DNA from: JALYZC01 sp963725645
GTDB lineage: Bacteria; Actinomycetota; Thermoleophilia; Solirubrobacterales; Solirubrobacteraceae
DNA length: 64,000 bases
NCBI GenBank assembly: GCA_963725645.1
Contig: CAVRZD010000006.1
Coordinates: forward strand, 1,364,001-1,428,000
Direction: 5' to 3'
This document shows, piece after piece, positions 41,403 through 50,225 of the stretch (position 1 is the stretch's first letter; each line of letters starts with the position of its first letter). Made by a program: the position numbers and the translations under genes. The notes beneath the pieces are model-generated. The model searched no databases, had not been told where the DNA came from, and worked only from the letters and a program-made list of their open reading frames with translations.

Positions 41403-42302
41403 GGCCGCGACCTCGTGCTCCGTGCGGGCGACCGCACCCTTGCCCTGGGCGATCGCCCGCGCCTGATGGGCATCCTCAACGCCACGCCGGACTCGTTCTC
41501 CGGCGACGGCGCCCGCCTCGCGACGCTCGCGTCGCGCGTGGCGCGGGCGCGGGAGCTGGCGGCGCAGGGGGCGGAGCTGATCGACGTCGGCGGCGAGTCG
41601 CAGATCACGACCACGCCGCCGGTGGCGGTCGACGAGGAGATCCAGCGGGTGGTCCCGCTGATCGAGCGCATCGCCGCCGAACTGGACGTGCTGGTGTCGG
41701 TGGACACGTACAAGCCCGCGGTGGCCGAGGCCGCGGTCGGGGCGGGGGCGGGCATGGTCAACGACGTCAGCGGCCTGCGCGACCCGGAGCTCGCTGACGT
41801 GTGCGCGCGGTCCGGCGCCGCGCTGGTCGTCATGCACACGCGGGCCGAGCCCAAGCAGAAGGTGCTCGACCACGACTACGCGGACGTCGGCGCCGACGTG
41901 GCCGCCTTCCTGCGCGGGCGCATGGCGCTCGCCCGCGACCGCGGCGTGGCCGAGGAGCAGCTGGTCATCGACCCGGGGCCGGACTTCGCCAAGACGCCGG
42001 AGCAGACCGTCGAGGCGCTGCGTGCGCTGCCCGCGCTCGCGGCGCTCGGCCGGCCGATCCTGCTCGCGGTCTCGCGCAAGGACTTCGTCGGGGCGCTCAC
42101 GGGGCGGCGGCCGACCGAGCGCGCGGCGGGGACGCTCGCGGCGCTGGCCCACGGCGTGGACGCCGGCGCGCGCCTGCTGCGCGTCCACGACGTCGCGGCG
42201 GCCGCCGACTACCTCGCCGTGCGCGCCGCACTCCGCGGCGAGGCGCCGGTCGACCCGGACCTCGAGCTCGCCGAGGGACTCCGTCGCGAGCCCGAACGCT
42301 GA
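41388..42302 (+). CDS. folP: Dihydropteroate synthase
   Basis: 304 residues. LMGILNATPDSFSGDG is the DHPS start, followed by AAQGAELIDVGGESQITTTPPV, LVSVDTYKPAVAEAAVGAGAGMVNDVSGLRDPELADV, VVMHTRAEPK and VIDPGPDFAKT, then LLAVSRKDFVGALTGRRPTERAAGTLAALAHG. It joins p-aminobenzoate to the pterin diphosphate in folate synthesis; all substrate-site motifs are present. ATG 41388 sits in a strong hairpin; GTG 41397 three codons later is an alternative start. No other folate genes are near. Confidence 0.93.
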   Translation: MGPVRGRDLVLRAGDRTLALGDRPRLMGILNATPDSFSGDGARLATLASRVARARELAAQGAELIDVGGESQITTTPPVAVDEEIQRVVPLIERIAAELDVLVSVDTYKPAVAEAAVGAGAGMVNDVSGLRDPELADVCARSGAALVVMHTRAEPKQKVLDHDYADVGADVAAFLRGRMALARDRGVAEEQLVIDPGPDFAKTPEQTVEALRALPALAALGRPILLAVSRKDFVGALTGRRPTERAAGTLAALAHGVDAGARLLRVHDVAAAADYLAVRAALRGEAPVDPDLELAEGLRREPER

Positions 42303-42388
42303 GGGTCACCTTCCGGACAGCGAATCCGTCGGGGGCGCGGGGCATGCTATCCCGAAGGGACGAGCACGCCACGCGAAAAGGAGCGCCC

Positions 42389-43081
42389 ATGAGACTGTTC
42401 ATTGACACCGGGTCCGTCGCCGAGGTGGAGGAGATCGCGGGATGGGGCGTGCTGTCGGGCGCGACCACGAACCCGTCCCTGCTCGCGAAGGAGGAGGGCG
42501 ACCCGGGCGAAGCGATCGTCCGGATCTGCGACCTGGTGGGCGGGCCCGTCTCCGCCGAGGTCGTCTCCGACGACCCGCACGAGATGGTCGAGCAGGGTCA
42601 CGCGCTGCACGCGTTGCACGAGCACGTCGTGGTGAAGGTGCCGTTCGGCGCGGCCGGCCTGCAGGCGACTCGTGCGCTTGCCGACGACGGGATCACCGTG
42701 AACATGACGCTGGTCTTCTCGCCCACGCAGGCGCTCATGACCGCCGAGGCGGGGGCGACCTACGTGTCCTGCTTCATGGGCCGCCTCGACGACATCTCCG
42801 TCGACTCGGCCGAGGTCGTGGCGGCGATCTGCGAGTGCCTGCGGCGCACGGGCGCCCCGGCGCAGGTCCTCGCGGCGTCGATCCGCAACCCCGAGCACGT
42901 CGTGACCTCGGCGAAGCTCGGCTGCGACGTCGCGACGATTCCCGGGAAGGTGCTGCGCCAGATGCTCGCCCATCCGCTCACGACGCAGGGCATCGAGAAG
43001 TTCGGCGCCGACTGGGAGTCGCGGCCGGAGTTCGGCGAGTGGCTGAAGGGGCTGACGTCGCGCCGGGCGATCGCCGCCTGA
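42389..43081 (+). CDS. Transaldolase-like / fructose-6-phosphate aldolase family protein
   Basis: 230 residues from ATG 42389, with AAAAGGAG 7 bases upstream. The short transaldolase family is clear: MRLFIDTGSVAEVEEIAGWGVLSGATTNPSLLAKE, HVVVKVPFGAAGLQATRALADDGITVNMTLVFSPTQALMTAEAGATYVSCFMGRLDD, QVLAASIRNPEHVVTSAKLGCDVATIPGKVLRQM. The Schiff-base lysine sits in VVVKVPF. It cleaves or transfers dihydroxyacetone units in sugar phosphate metabolism; transaldolase versus aldolase activity cannot be told by eye. Confidence 0.9.
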   Translation: MRLFIDTGSVAEVEEIAGWGVLSGATTNPSLLAKEEGDPGEAIVRICDLVGGPVSAEVVSDDPHEMVEQGHALHALHEHVVVKVPFGAAGLQATRALADDGITVNMTLVFSPTQALMTAEAGATYVSCFMGRLDDISVDSAEVVAAICECLRRTGAPAQVLAASIRNPEHVVTSAKLGCDVATIPGKVLRQMLAHPLTTQGIEKFGADWESRPEFGEWLKGLTSRRAIAA

Positions 43082-43187
43082 CCGCCGCCCCGAGTAGGGT
43101 GTGCCCGCGCGCCCGCTCCGGGCGCGTGGTCGCCGGTGGCTGATCCAACGCCGCCGGACGCCGACCGACCACGACAGAGAGGACCCC

Positions 43188-44495
43188 ATGTCCGTGCTTG
43201 ACCGTTCCGACCTCGAGGCCAGCCCGCTCGCCGATCTCCACGTGATCGCCTCCGAGCTCGGGCTCGACGGCTTTCGCCGCCTGCGCAAGGCCGAGCTGAT
43301 CGACGCGATCGTCGAACGCCAGGGCGGGGGCGGCGACGAGGCCACCTCGGAGCACGCCGAACCCAAGGCGGAGGCGTCCCGCGATGACGCCGAGCCCGAG
43401 CCCGAGCCCGACGGCGACGCCGAAACCGACGGCGACGCCGAGGCCGAGGACGAGCGTCCGCGCCGTCGTCGCCGCGGTGGGCGGGGCCGCGGCCGCCGCA
43501 ACGCCGAGCGCGAGGCCGAGGAGGACGGCGAATCCGACGCGGCCGGCGGCGACGACGCGCGCGAGGAGGAGTCGCGCGACCGCGTCGTCGAGGGCACCGT
43601 CGAGCTGCTCGGCAACGGCTCCGGCTTCGTGCGCGTCTCGCCCCCGGACCCGACGGACGAGGACGTCTACATCTCTGCGGCCCAGGTGCGGCGCTGCGAG
43701 CTGGTCTCCGGCGACACCGTGACGGGCCCGGTGCGGCGGCCGCGTCGCTCGGAGCGTTACCCCTCGCTCGTTCGCATCGACACGATCAACGGCACGCCGG
43801 CGGACGAGGTGGCCGAGGGCACGCGCTACGAGGACCTGCCCGCCGCGTTCCCTGCGGAGCGGCTCGCGCTCGGCTCCGAGGACCTCACCGTCCGCGCGAT
43901 CGAGTGGCTGACGCCGTTCGGGAAGGGCTCGCGCGTCGCCATCGTCGGCGGCGCGCGCGCGGGCAAGACCGAGGCGTTGCTGCGGCTCGCGGCGGCGCTG
44001 GCTCCCGCGGCCGAGCCCGGCGGCTACGAGCTCTCGGTCGCGCTCGCCGGGGTGCGTCCCGAGGAGGTCGCCCTGTGGCAGGACGGCCCGGCGCCGCCGC
44101 CGACCGCCGCTGCGTCCTTCGCCACCTCCGCCGACGCGCAGGCCCAGGCCGTGGACACCGCGGTGGAGCAGGGCCGGCGCCGCGCCGCGCGCGGCAGCAA
44201 CGTGGTATTGCTGATCGACACGCTGGACGCCGTCACGCCGTCGGTGGGGCGGCGGGCGCTCGGCGCCGCGCGCAACATCGTCGACGGGGGGTCGCTGACG
44301 GTGATCGCGACCGCGCAGGCCCCGCTGGGCGGCGAGACGACGGTGATCGCCCTCGACGAGGCGCTCGCCGGCACCCAGCGCTTCCCCGCGCTCGATCTGC
44401 GCCACAGCGGCGTCGTGCGCCCCGAGCTGCTGGTGGGCGACGCCGGCGCCGAGGCCATCGCCAAAGCGCGGGCGGAGGCGTTCGGTATCGCCTAG
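43188..44495 (+). CDS. Rho-family termination factor paralogue, reduced
   Basis: 435 residues from ATG 43188, after GAGAGGA. The Rho_N domain reads DLHVIASELGLDGFRRLRKAELIDAIVER; a charged Arg/Glu linker follows. Then come the cold-shock RNA-binding domain (VVEGTVELLGNGSGFVRVSP) and the ATPase (RLALGSEDLTVRAIEWLTPFGKGSRVAIVGGARAGKTEALL, Walker A). Walker B is VVLLIDTLDAV. The Q-loop stretch (true Rho: about 25 residues with SGG) is cut to PSVGRRALGAARNIVDGG, and the GTGNM/arginine-finger segment is replaced by ALAGTQRFPALD. It keeps a fold but probably not normal helicase activity. Confidence 0.8.
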   Translation: MSVLDRSDLEASPLADLHVIASELGLDGFRRLRKAELIDAIVERQGGGGDEATSEHAEPKAEASRDDAEPEPEPDGDAETDGDAEAEDERPRRRRRGGRGRGRRNAEREAEEDGESDAAGGDDAREEESRDRVVEGTVELLGNGSGFVRVSPPDPTDEDVYISAAQVRRCELVSGDTVTGPVRRPRRSERYPSLVRIDTINGTPADEVAEGTRYEDLPAAFPAERLALGSEDLTVRAIEWLTPFGKGSRVAIVGGARAGKTEALLRLAAALAPAAEPGGYELSVALAGVRPEEVALWQDGPAPPPTAAASFATSADAQAQAVDTAVEQGRRRAARGSNVVLLIDTLDAVTPSVGRRALGAARNIVDGGSLTVIATAQAPLGGETTVIALDEALAGTQRFPALDLRHSGVVRPELLVGDAGAEAIAKARAEAFGIA

Positions 44496-44956
44496 GCGCC
44501 GGCCCGCGCGGCGCGCTTCTCCCAGATCCGCGCCAGCGCGGCCACGTCGCGCTGCGTCAACGACGCGATGAGCCGTTCGTGGATCACGGCGTCGTGCGTG
44601 GGCCGCGCGGCCGCCAGCCGCCGCCGGCCCGCGGCCGTCAGCACCGCCTCGACCCCGCGCCCGTCGCCGGCGTGCCGGCGCCGGATCACGAGCCCGTCGC
44701 CCTCGAGCCTCGACACGAGGTGGGTGAGACCGGCGCCGCTGAGCAGGATCCGGTCCGCCAGCTCGTTCATCCGGAGGCGGTCGTCCTCCGCGTTCGCCAG
44801 CGTGATGAGGACGTCGAAGCCGCTGACGGACAGGTTGTGGTCCGCCTTCAGGCGCCGGTCCATCTCGGCGACCACCTCCGACTGGCATCGCAGGAGTCCA
44901 TGCCAGGCGGCCGCCGCGGTGTCGCTGAGCATCGGGTGCGGTGAGGTTGCGTTCAC
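44492..44956 (-). CDS. MarR family transcriptional regulator
   Basis: 154 residues from ATG 44956. Winged-helix MarR fold: SVSGFDVLITLANAEDDRLRMNELADRILLSGAGLTHLVSRLEGDGLVIRRRHAGDGRGVEAVLTAAGRRRL. The recognition helix and the DxRG wing turn (DGRG) are intact. It is divergent from a small monooxygenase gene, with a near-perfect palindrome between them, so it probably represses that gene and itself until a small aromatic ligand binds. Its stop shares CTAG with the stop of the Rho paralogue. Confidence 0.9.
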   Translation of the reverse strand: MNATSPHPMLSDTAAAAWHGLLRCQSEVVAEMDRRLKADHNLSVSGFDVLITLANAEDDRLRMNELADRILLSGAGLTHLVSRLEGDGLVIRRRHAGDGRGVEAVLTAAGRRRLAAARPTHDAVIHERLIASLTQRDVAALARIWEKRAARAGA

Positions 44957-44971
44957 GAGTCGCGGTATGAA

Positions 44972-44995
44972 ATAGTTACTTCACGAAGAAACTAT
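44972..44995. promoter_or_regulatory. MarR operator palindrome
   Basis: ATAGTTACTTC-AC-GAAGAAACTAT is a 24-base inverted repeat with one mismatched pair, midway between the marR-type gene and the monooxygenase. It is AT-rich against a GC-rich background. Placement and symmetry fit the operator of the adjacent MarR regulator. Confidence 0.7.
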
Positions 44996-45010
44996 ATCGG
45001 AGGTGTGCGG

Positions 45011-45295
45011 ATGTTCGCCCAGGTGGTCACGTTCGAGGAGTCCGAGCCGGAGCTGAACGCCGGCATCCGGCATGTCGCGGAGGAGGTCATCCAACCGCTG
45101 CGGGACGCGAGCGGCGTGCGCGGCCTGTGGTTGGTGGACCGGGAGCGCGGCCGGCGGATCTCGGTGCTGGTCTGGGACGACGAGGCGGCGATGGAGGCCG
45201 GGATGGCGGCGATCGCGGCGGGGCGAGCCGACCCCGACGCGCCGCGGCCCACGCCGACGAGCGTGGAGCGCTACGAGGTCTACGGCGAGGTCTGA
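45011..45295 (+). CDS. Small ABM-type (dimeric alpha-beta barrel) protein
   Basis: 94 residues. ATG 45011 is preferred over GTG 45005 because GGAGG at 44999 gives 7-base spacing. The chain reads MFAQVVTFEESEPELNAGIR, HVAEEVIQPLRDASGVRGLWLVDRERGRRISVLVWDDEAAMEAGMAAI, ending VERYEVYGEV. That is the two-fold beta-alpha-beta pattern of antibiotic-biosynthesis-monooxygenase-like and stress-response dimeric barrel proteins. It is divergent from marR across a palindrome and is probably induced when MarR is released. Exact activity unknown. Confidence 0.7.
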   Translation: MFAQVVTFEESEPELNAGIRHVAEEVIQPLRDASGVRGLWLVDRERGRRISVLVWDDEAAMEAGMAAIAAGRADPDAPRPTPTSVERYEVYGEV

Positions 45296-45299
45296 GCCC

Positions 45300-45764
45300 T
45301 CAGCGGGGCACGTAGGCGACGCGGTCCCAGGACGGCTCCGGGGCCAGCTCGATCGGCTCGCCGTCGCGGTCCGGCTGGATGTAGGCGAACGTCTGCGAGT
45401 CGGCCTCGTAGGCGACGTCGAGCTCGCCCTCCTTCACCCGCTGGTCGAGCCATGCGCTGCGGAAGACCAGGCGCCGCAGCCAGTGCACGAGCGAGCGGTC
45501 GGCGGGGCCGACGAGGTCCGGCCAGCAGTCGTTGACGTGCTCGCCCAGGGCGGACGCGGGATCGTGGACCTCGCCGTTGACGACGAGGTTGACGAGGTCC
45601 TCGAGCTCGGGCTGGTTGAGCCGGCCGTCGACGAAGCCGACCTTCAGCGCGGCCTGCTCGCAGCGCTCGCCGAAGTCGCGCTCGTTGAAGGTGAAGCGCA
45701 GCTCGCCGTACTCGAGCACGAAGTCCTGGCCGGAGTCGTAATTGCCTCGACGCGTCGTGTCCAT
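45300..45764 (-). CDS. Conserved hypothetical protein
   Basis: 154 residues from ATG 45764. It is acidic, with no signal or membrane helix: FVLEYGELRFTFNERDFGER, EQAALKVGFVDGRLNQPELEDLVNLVVNGEVHDPASALGEHV, CWPDLVGPADRSLVHWLRRLVFR, ELDVAYEADSQTFAYIQPDRDG. The composition is like a real cytoplasmic protein but no family is recognised by eye. It is convergent with the monooxygenase gene (4-base gap) and divergent from the SDR gene. Confidence 0.65.
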   Translation of the reverse strand: MDTTRRGNYDSGQDFVLEYGELRFTFNERDFGERCEQAALKVGFVDGRLNQPELEDLVNLVVNGEVHDPASALGEHVNDCWPDLVGPADRSLVHWLRRLVFRSAWLDQRVKEGELDVAYEADSQTFAYIQPDRDGEPIELAPEPSWDRVAYVPR

Positions 45765-45841
45765 GGCAGCGTCGGGATCATATGCACGACTCCTTCACGG
45801 CGACGGCGCCTGCAGGGGAACTTGCAGTAGGGTCGCTTGCG

Positions 45842-46594
45842 ATGGCCGGAGAGCTCGATGGACGCGTGGCCGCGGTCACCGGCGCAACGTCGGGGATCGG
45901 CGAGGCGACGGCGGCGCGGCTGGCCGGCGCCGGCGCCACGGTCGCGCTCGCCGGCCGCCGCGAGGACCGCCTGACCGCCCTGGCCGAGCGCATCGAGGCC
46001 GACGGCGGCCGCGCGCTCGCCATCCCGACCGACGTCACCGACGAGGCGCAGGCGACCGCGTTCGTGCAGCGCGCCCACGGCGAGCTGGGCGGCCTGAACA
46101 TCCTCGTCAACAACGCGGGCGTGATGCTGCTCGGCCCCGTCACGGGCGCGAACACCGACGAGTGGCGGCGGATGATCGAGGTCAACTGCCTCGGACTCCT
46201 GTACTGCACCCACGCGGCGCTGCCGCTGCTGGGCGAGCGTGGGGAGGGGGACGTCGTCAACGTCGCCTCGACCGCGGGCCGCCAGGCGAACCTCGGCTCC
46301 GCGGTCTACAACATGACCAAGTGGGGCGTCGTCGGCTTCACTGAGGGGCTGCGCCAAGAGGCGCTGCACGCCGGCGTCCGCGTGTCGGTGGTCGAGCCGG
46401 GCATGGTCGAGACCGAGCTGCTCGACCACAACGAGAACCCGATGGTGCTCGAGGCCGCGAAGAAGATGCGCGAGCAGATCGGCACGCCGCTGTCGTCCGA
46501 CGACATTGCCCGGGCGATCCTCTACATCGTCTCCCAGCCCGCGCACGTCGCGATCAACGAGGTGCTCGTGCGGCCGACGCGGCAGTCGCGCTAG
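45842..46594 (+). CDS. Short-chain dehydrogenase/reductase
   Basis: 250 residues from ATG 45842. Classical SDR motifs: VAAVTGATSGIGEATAARLAGAGATVALAGRRE (TGxxxGIG), LVNNAGVMLLGPV (NNAG), VVNVASTAGRQANLGSAVYNMTKWGVVGFTEGL (Ser, YxxxK), VSVVEPGMVETEL. ATG 45842 starts right before the first strand; the upstream in-frame start adds 20 unlikely residues. It uses NAD(P) on an alcohol or carbonyl, substrate unknown. Its stop shares CTAG with the stop of the convergent GGDEF-EAL gene. Confidence 0.9.
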   Translation: MAGELDGRVAAVTGATSGIGEATAARLAGAGATVALAGRREDRLTALAERIEADGGRALAIPTDVTDEAQATAFVQRAHGELGGLNILVNNAGVMLLGPVTGANTDEWRRMIEVNCLGLLYCTHAALPLLGERGEGDVVNVASTAGRQANLGSAVYNMTKWGVVGFTEGLRQEALHAGVRVSVVEPGMVETELLDHNENPMVLEAAKKMREQIGTPLSSDDIARAILYIVSQPAHVAINEVLVRPTRQSR

Positions 46595-48957
46595 TCGGCG
46601 GGCACGGGCCCGGTGGCGTCGCCGCTGCCGGTCCGCCGGGTGACGAGCGCGTCGCGCATCTCGTCCGCCGGAACCGGGCGGGCGAAGAGGTAGCCCTGGC
46701 CGATGTCGCAGCCGAGCTCGCGCATCGAGGCGAGCTGGCCGTCGGTCTCGATGCCCTCGGCGATGGCGGGCAGCCCGAGGGCGTGGGCGAGGCTGACGAT
46801 GTTCGCCGTGATCGCGGCGTCCCTGGCGTCGTGCTCCATTCCCTGCACGAACGACAGGTCGATCTTGACGAGGTCGATCGGGTACTGGCGGAGCTGGGCG
46901 AGCGACGAGGAGCCGGTGCCGAAGTCGTCGATGGCGATGCGCACCCCGAGCTCGTGGAGCTCCTGCAGCTCGGCCCGTGCGCGGTCGATGGCGGGCCCGT
47001 CGGCCACGATCGCCGTCTCCGTCACCTCGAGGCCGAGGTGGCGCGGGGACATCCCGGCGTCCTCGAGCACCTCGCGAACGAGCGCGCAGATCCCTCCCGA
47101 CGACAGCTGTTTTCCGGACACGTTGACCCACGTCACGAACGGTTCCGGCAGGATCGCCTCGCGACGCCACTGGGCCGTCCGGGTGCACGCCTCGCGCAGC
47201 ACGAGCTCGCCGAGCGGCACGATGAGCCCGGTCGCCTCGGCCACGGGGATGAACTGGCCGGGCGAGACGGGTCCGCGGGTTGGCGACGTCCAGCGCACCA
47301 GGGCCTCGACGCCGAGGATGCAATCGCCGTCGAGCGAGATCTCGGGCTGGTAGTGCACGCTGAACTCGCCCCGCTGGAGGCCGAGCCGCAGCTCGTGCTC
47401 GAGCCCGAGCAGCTCCCCGAGCTCGCGGGCCATGTCGTGGCGGAACACCTCGTGCCGGCCCCGGCCCCCCTCCTTCGCGGCGTACATGGCGACGTCGGCG
47501 TGGCGGATCAGCTCCTCGCTGTCCCCGACCCCGCCCGAGTGGGCAACGATGCCGACGCTCGCGCCGAGGGCGAGCTCGTGGTCGGCGACGAACAGCGGCG
47601 CCGAGAGCCGTTCCAGCAGGCGTCGGGCGACCGCTTCGCCGCGCACCTCGCCCGCGCCCTCGACGATCAGCGCGAACTCGTCGCCGCCGAGGCGCGCGAG
47701 CGTGTCGCTCGGGCGCACGACGTCGTCGAACCGCTTGGCCACGTCCTGGAGCAGCCGGTCGCCGGCGTCGTGGCCGAGGCTGTCGTTGACCTGCTTGAAC
47801 CCGTCGAGGTCGACGAGCAGGACCGTCAGCGGCTCGCGGGAGCGGGCCGACCGCGCGAGGGCCTGGTCGAGCCGGTCGCGGAACAGCGCGCGGTTGGCGA
47901 GCCCCGTGAGGCCGTCGTGGAAGGCCTGGCGGGTGAGCTCCTCCTCCAGGCGGTTGCGCTCGGTCACGTCCCGGGCGTTGAGCAGCACGCCGCGGACGTG
48001 CCGGTCCTCCCGGAGATCGGTCACGTGGGCCTCGAGGTGGCGCCACTCCCCGAACCGGTTGCGCATCCGGAACACGACCTCGTGCGGCTCGCAGTGCGTG
48101 GTGGACGACAGCACCGCGGCCAGGTCGTCGGGGTGGACGAAGCTGGCGAAGCCGTCGCCGAGCGTGTCGTCCTCCGGTCGACCGAGCATGTCCGTGACCG
48201 ACTGGCTCGCGTAGCGGCACCCGCCCGCGCCGAAGACCAGGACGAGGTCGGTCGAGGACGTGACGAGGGTGCGGAAGTGCGCGGTCTGCCGGCGGGTTGC
48301 GGCGATGAGCGCGAACGCGAGGCCGAGCGAGATGAGGAGCCCGCCGACCCCGAGGATGACCTGGATGTTGATGAGCTCGCTGATGTTGCGATCGGCGCCC
48401 GTGGCGATCGTCCGCGCGGCGTTGAGCGAGACGTTGGACGTCAGCGCGGCGAGGACGCGCAGGCGGTCGACCGGCCTGGTGACGCTGACGTGCTCCCGGG
48501 CCGTGACCGGAACGAATGCCAGCGGTCGGTGGGCCAGGATCGCGGCGCCCGTCGCAATCAAGTCTTTGGCGAGCCGGCGCTCCTGCCGGAACTGGGCGCG
48601 CGCCATCGTTCCGGTCGCCGCCGAGAGCTTCGTCTCGTCGTCGTCCCCGTTCACGGGCGGCGCCGTGCCGCCGTCGAGCAGCGCGTCGGCGCTGTGCAGG
48701 AGGATCGAGGCGGTGTACCCCGGGTCGACGCGCTGGCCGGCGCGCGCGAGCAGCACCTCCTTGACGTAGCGTTCGGCGAGCGTGCGCTGCCGGGCCGCGA
48801 CCTCGACCACCGCGCCGCGGTGCTGCGAGCGCGAGGTAGCGGAGATCGACAGCACGACGCCCAGGACCGAGACCAGCGCGAAGGTGGCGAGGATCGCGCC
48901 GATGGCCTTGCGGCCGCGGAGGGCCAGCGGCGCGAACGCCCTCGAGCGCCGCGTCAC
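46591..48957 (-). CDS. Membrane GGDEF-EAL protein with PAS domain
   Basis: 788 residues from GTG 48957, overlapping the cupredoxin stop. Two membrane helices (AIGAILATFALVSVLGVVLS and IQVILGVGGLLISLGLAFAL) flank an extracytoplasmic sensor of about 150 residues. A PAS domain (LVFGAGGCRYASQSVTDML) leads to GGDEF (ARLGGDEFALIVEG) and EAL (GVEALVRW, EVTETA, IDDFGTGSSSL, KIDLSFVQG, AIAEGIETDGQ). Both catalytic cores look intact, so it may make or break cyclic di-GMP; the net direction cannot be told. Coupling with the cupredoxin hints at redox or copper sensing. Confidence 0.9.
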   Translation of the reverse strand: MTRRSRAFAPLALRGRKAIGAILATFALVSVLGVVLSISATSRSQHRGAVVEVAARQRTLAERYVKEVLLARAGQRVDPGYTASILLHSADALLDGGTAPPVNGDDDETKLSAATGTMARAQFRQERRLAKDLIATGAAILAHRPLAFVPVTAREHVSVTRPVDRLRVLAALTSNVSLNAARTIATGADRNISELINIQVILGVGGLLISLGLAFALIAATRRQTAHFRTLVTSSTDLVLVFGAGGCRYASQSVTDMLGRPEDDTLGDGFASFVHPDDLAAVLSSTTHCEPHEVVFRMRNRFGEWRHLEAHVTDLREDRHVRGVLLNARDVTERNRLEEELTRQAFHDGLTGLANRALFRDRLDQALARSARSREPLTVLLVDLDGFKQVNDSLGHDAGDRLLQDVAKRFDDVVRPSDTLARLGGDEFALIVEGAGEVRGEAVARRLLERLSAPLFVADHELALGASVGIVAHSGGVGDSEELIRHADVAMYAAKEGGRGRHEVFRHDMARELGELLGLEHELRLGLQRGEFSVHYQPEISLDGDCILGVEALVRWTSPTRGPVSPGQFIPVAEATGLIVPLGELVLREACTRTAQWRREAILPEPFVTWVNVSGKQLSSGGICALVREVLEDAGMSPRHLGLEVTETAIVADGPAIDRARAELQELHELGVRIAIDDFGTGSSSLAQLRQYPIDLVKIDLSFVQGMEHDARDAAITANIVSLAHALGLPAIAEGIETDGQLASMRELGCDIGQGYLFARPVPADEMRDALVTRRTGSGDATGPVPAD

Positions 48958-49397
48958 GACACCACCACCTCGGTGCGCATGCCGGCGAGGTAGTGCCCGG
49001 CCATGTTGCAGAACAGCACGTAGCGACCGGGCGCGAGATGGAGGTGGGCCTGCTCGGCGCTGCCCGGCGGATGCCCTTCGATCGTGGCGACGGTGGACGT
49101 CTTCACGGCGTCCTCGTCGACCGTCAGCCCATCCGCGCGCAGCGGGAGCCGGGATCCCCGCGCGCGCACCACCAGCAGCTCGTGCGTGTCCGGACCGCGG
49201 TTCACGACGCGCAGTCGCAGGTCGCCCGAGGCGAGGTGGGTTGGACCCGAGACTCCGCCGATCGAGATCCGGAAGTCTCGCTCGCTCACCCCGACGCGCT
49301 CGCCGCCGGTGCGCGACGCCGCCCGCTGGCTCGAGCAGCCCGCGAAGGCCAGGACCAAGACGCCGGCACACGGGAGGGCCAGCAACCGCGTCAGCAT
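48954..49397 (-). CDS. Cupredoxin-like copper lipoprotein
   Basis: 147 residues from ATG 49397. The signal reads LLALPCAGVLVLAFAGCSS with a lipobox Cys. The cupredoxin barrel has RDFRISIGGVSGPTHLASGDLRLRVVNRGPDTHELLVVRARG (first copper His in THEL) and GRYVLFCNMAGHYLAGMRTEVVV (Cys, His, Met), a full type-1 site. It would carry electrons or bind copper on the outer membrane face. It overlaps the GGDEF-EAL gene by GTGA and likely shares its transcript. Confidence 0.85.
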   Translation of the reverse strand: MLTRLLALPCAGVLVLAFAGCSSQRAASRTGGERVGVSERDFRISIGGVSGPTHLASGDLRLRVVNRGPDTHELLVVRARGSRLPLRADGLTVDEDAVKTSTVATIEGHPPGSAEQAHLHLAPGRYVLFCNMAGHYLAGMRTEVVVS

Positions 49398-49496
49398 CGG
49401 GCTCACGACCGGGGTATCGGAGGGAATCTCGCCCGCCGTTAGCACTCCGCCTGCAGCCGGGGGCGAGTTCTCGCCACCCGCGGCCTCCATAGGAGC

Positions 49497-50225
49497 GTGA
49501 CCGAAGACGAGCGCGCAACCATCCTGATCGTCGAGGACGACGAGGCCACGGGGCGCTTCCTCGGCGACAACCTGACCGCCGACGGGCACGAGGTGCTCGT
49601 GGCCGACACTGGGCGCGACGGGCTGCGGATGCTCGAGTACAAGTTCCCCGACGTCGCGGTCGTCGACCTCGCCCTGCCCGACATCGACGGCCTTGACGTG
49701 ATCGCGCGGGTGCGCGCCGCCGACGGGGTCGCCACACGCATCAACCCGGACACGCCGCTGCTCGTGCTGACCGGCCGCGACGGCGAGCTCGACCGCCTGC
49801 GCGGGTTCGAGCGCGGGTGCGACGACTACATGGTCAAGCCCTTCAGCTATCCGGAGCTCCGCCTGCGCATCGCTGCGCTGCTGCGCCGTGCCGACCGCGG
49901 GATGCGGCGCGGGCGCCTGCGGGTGGGCGAGCTGGAGGTCGATCCGCCCTCGCGCCGGGTCAGCCTGCGCGGGCGGCCCGTAGACCTGTCCCAGAAGGAA
50001 TTCGCCCTGCTTCGCACGCTCGCCGCCGAGCCCACACGCGTGTTCACGAAGGAGGAGCTGCTGCGCACGGTGTGGGGCTTTCGCTCGATGGGCTCGACGC
50101 GGACGCTGGACTCCCACGCGTGCCGGCTGCGGCGCAAGCTGGGGGTCGGCGGGGACCGCTTCGTGGTCAACGTGTGGGGTGTCGGCTACCGCCTGATCGA
50201 CGGGCTCGCCGCCGGAGCCGGATGA
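49497..50225 (+). CDS. OmpR-type response regulator
   Basis: 242 residues from GTG 49497. Receiver domain: ILIVEDDEATGRFLGDNLTADG, VAVVDLALPDIDGLDV (Asp phosphorylation site), LLVLTGRDGE, DDYMVKPFSYPELRLRI (Lys). The C-terminal winged helix reads LSQKEFALLRTLAAEPTRVFTKEELLRTVWG then STRTLDSHACRLRRKL, ending WGVGYRL. It should bind DNA when phosphorylated by the kinase encoded two ORFs later. An 18-codon ORF overlaps its stop. Confidence 0.92.
   Translation: MTEDERATILIVEDDEATGRFLGDNLTADGHEVLVADTGRDGLRMLEYKFPDVAVVDLALPDIDGLDVIARVRAADGVATRINPDTPLLVLTGRDGELDRLRGFERGCDDYMVKPFSYPELRLRIAALLRRADRGMRRGRLRVGELEVDPPSRRVSLRGRPVDLSQKEFALLRTLAAEPTRVFTKEELLRTVWGFRSMGSTRTLDSHACRLRRKLGVGGDRFVVNVWGVGYRLIDGLAAGAG

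Noticed and set aside
46783..48993. 736-codon plus-strand frame opposite the GGDEF-EAL gene
   Set aside because: The minus strand has intact GGDEF, EAL and PAS motifs; the plus frame is a codon-bias shadow.
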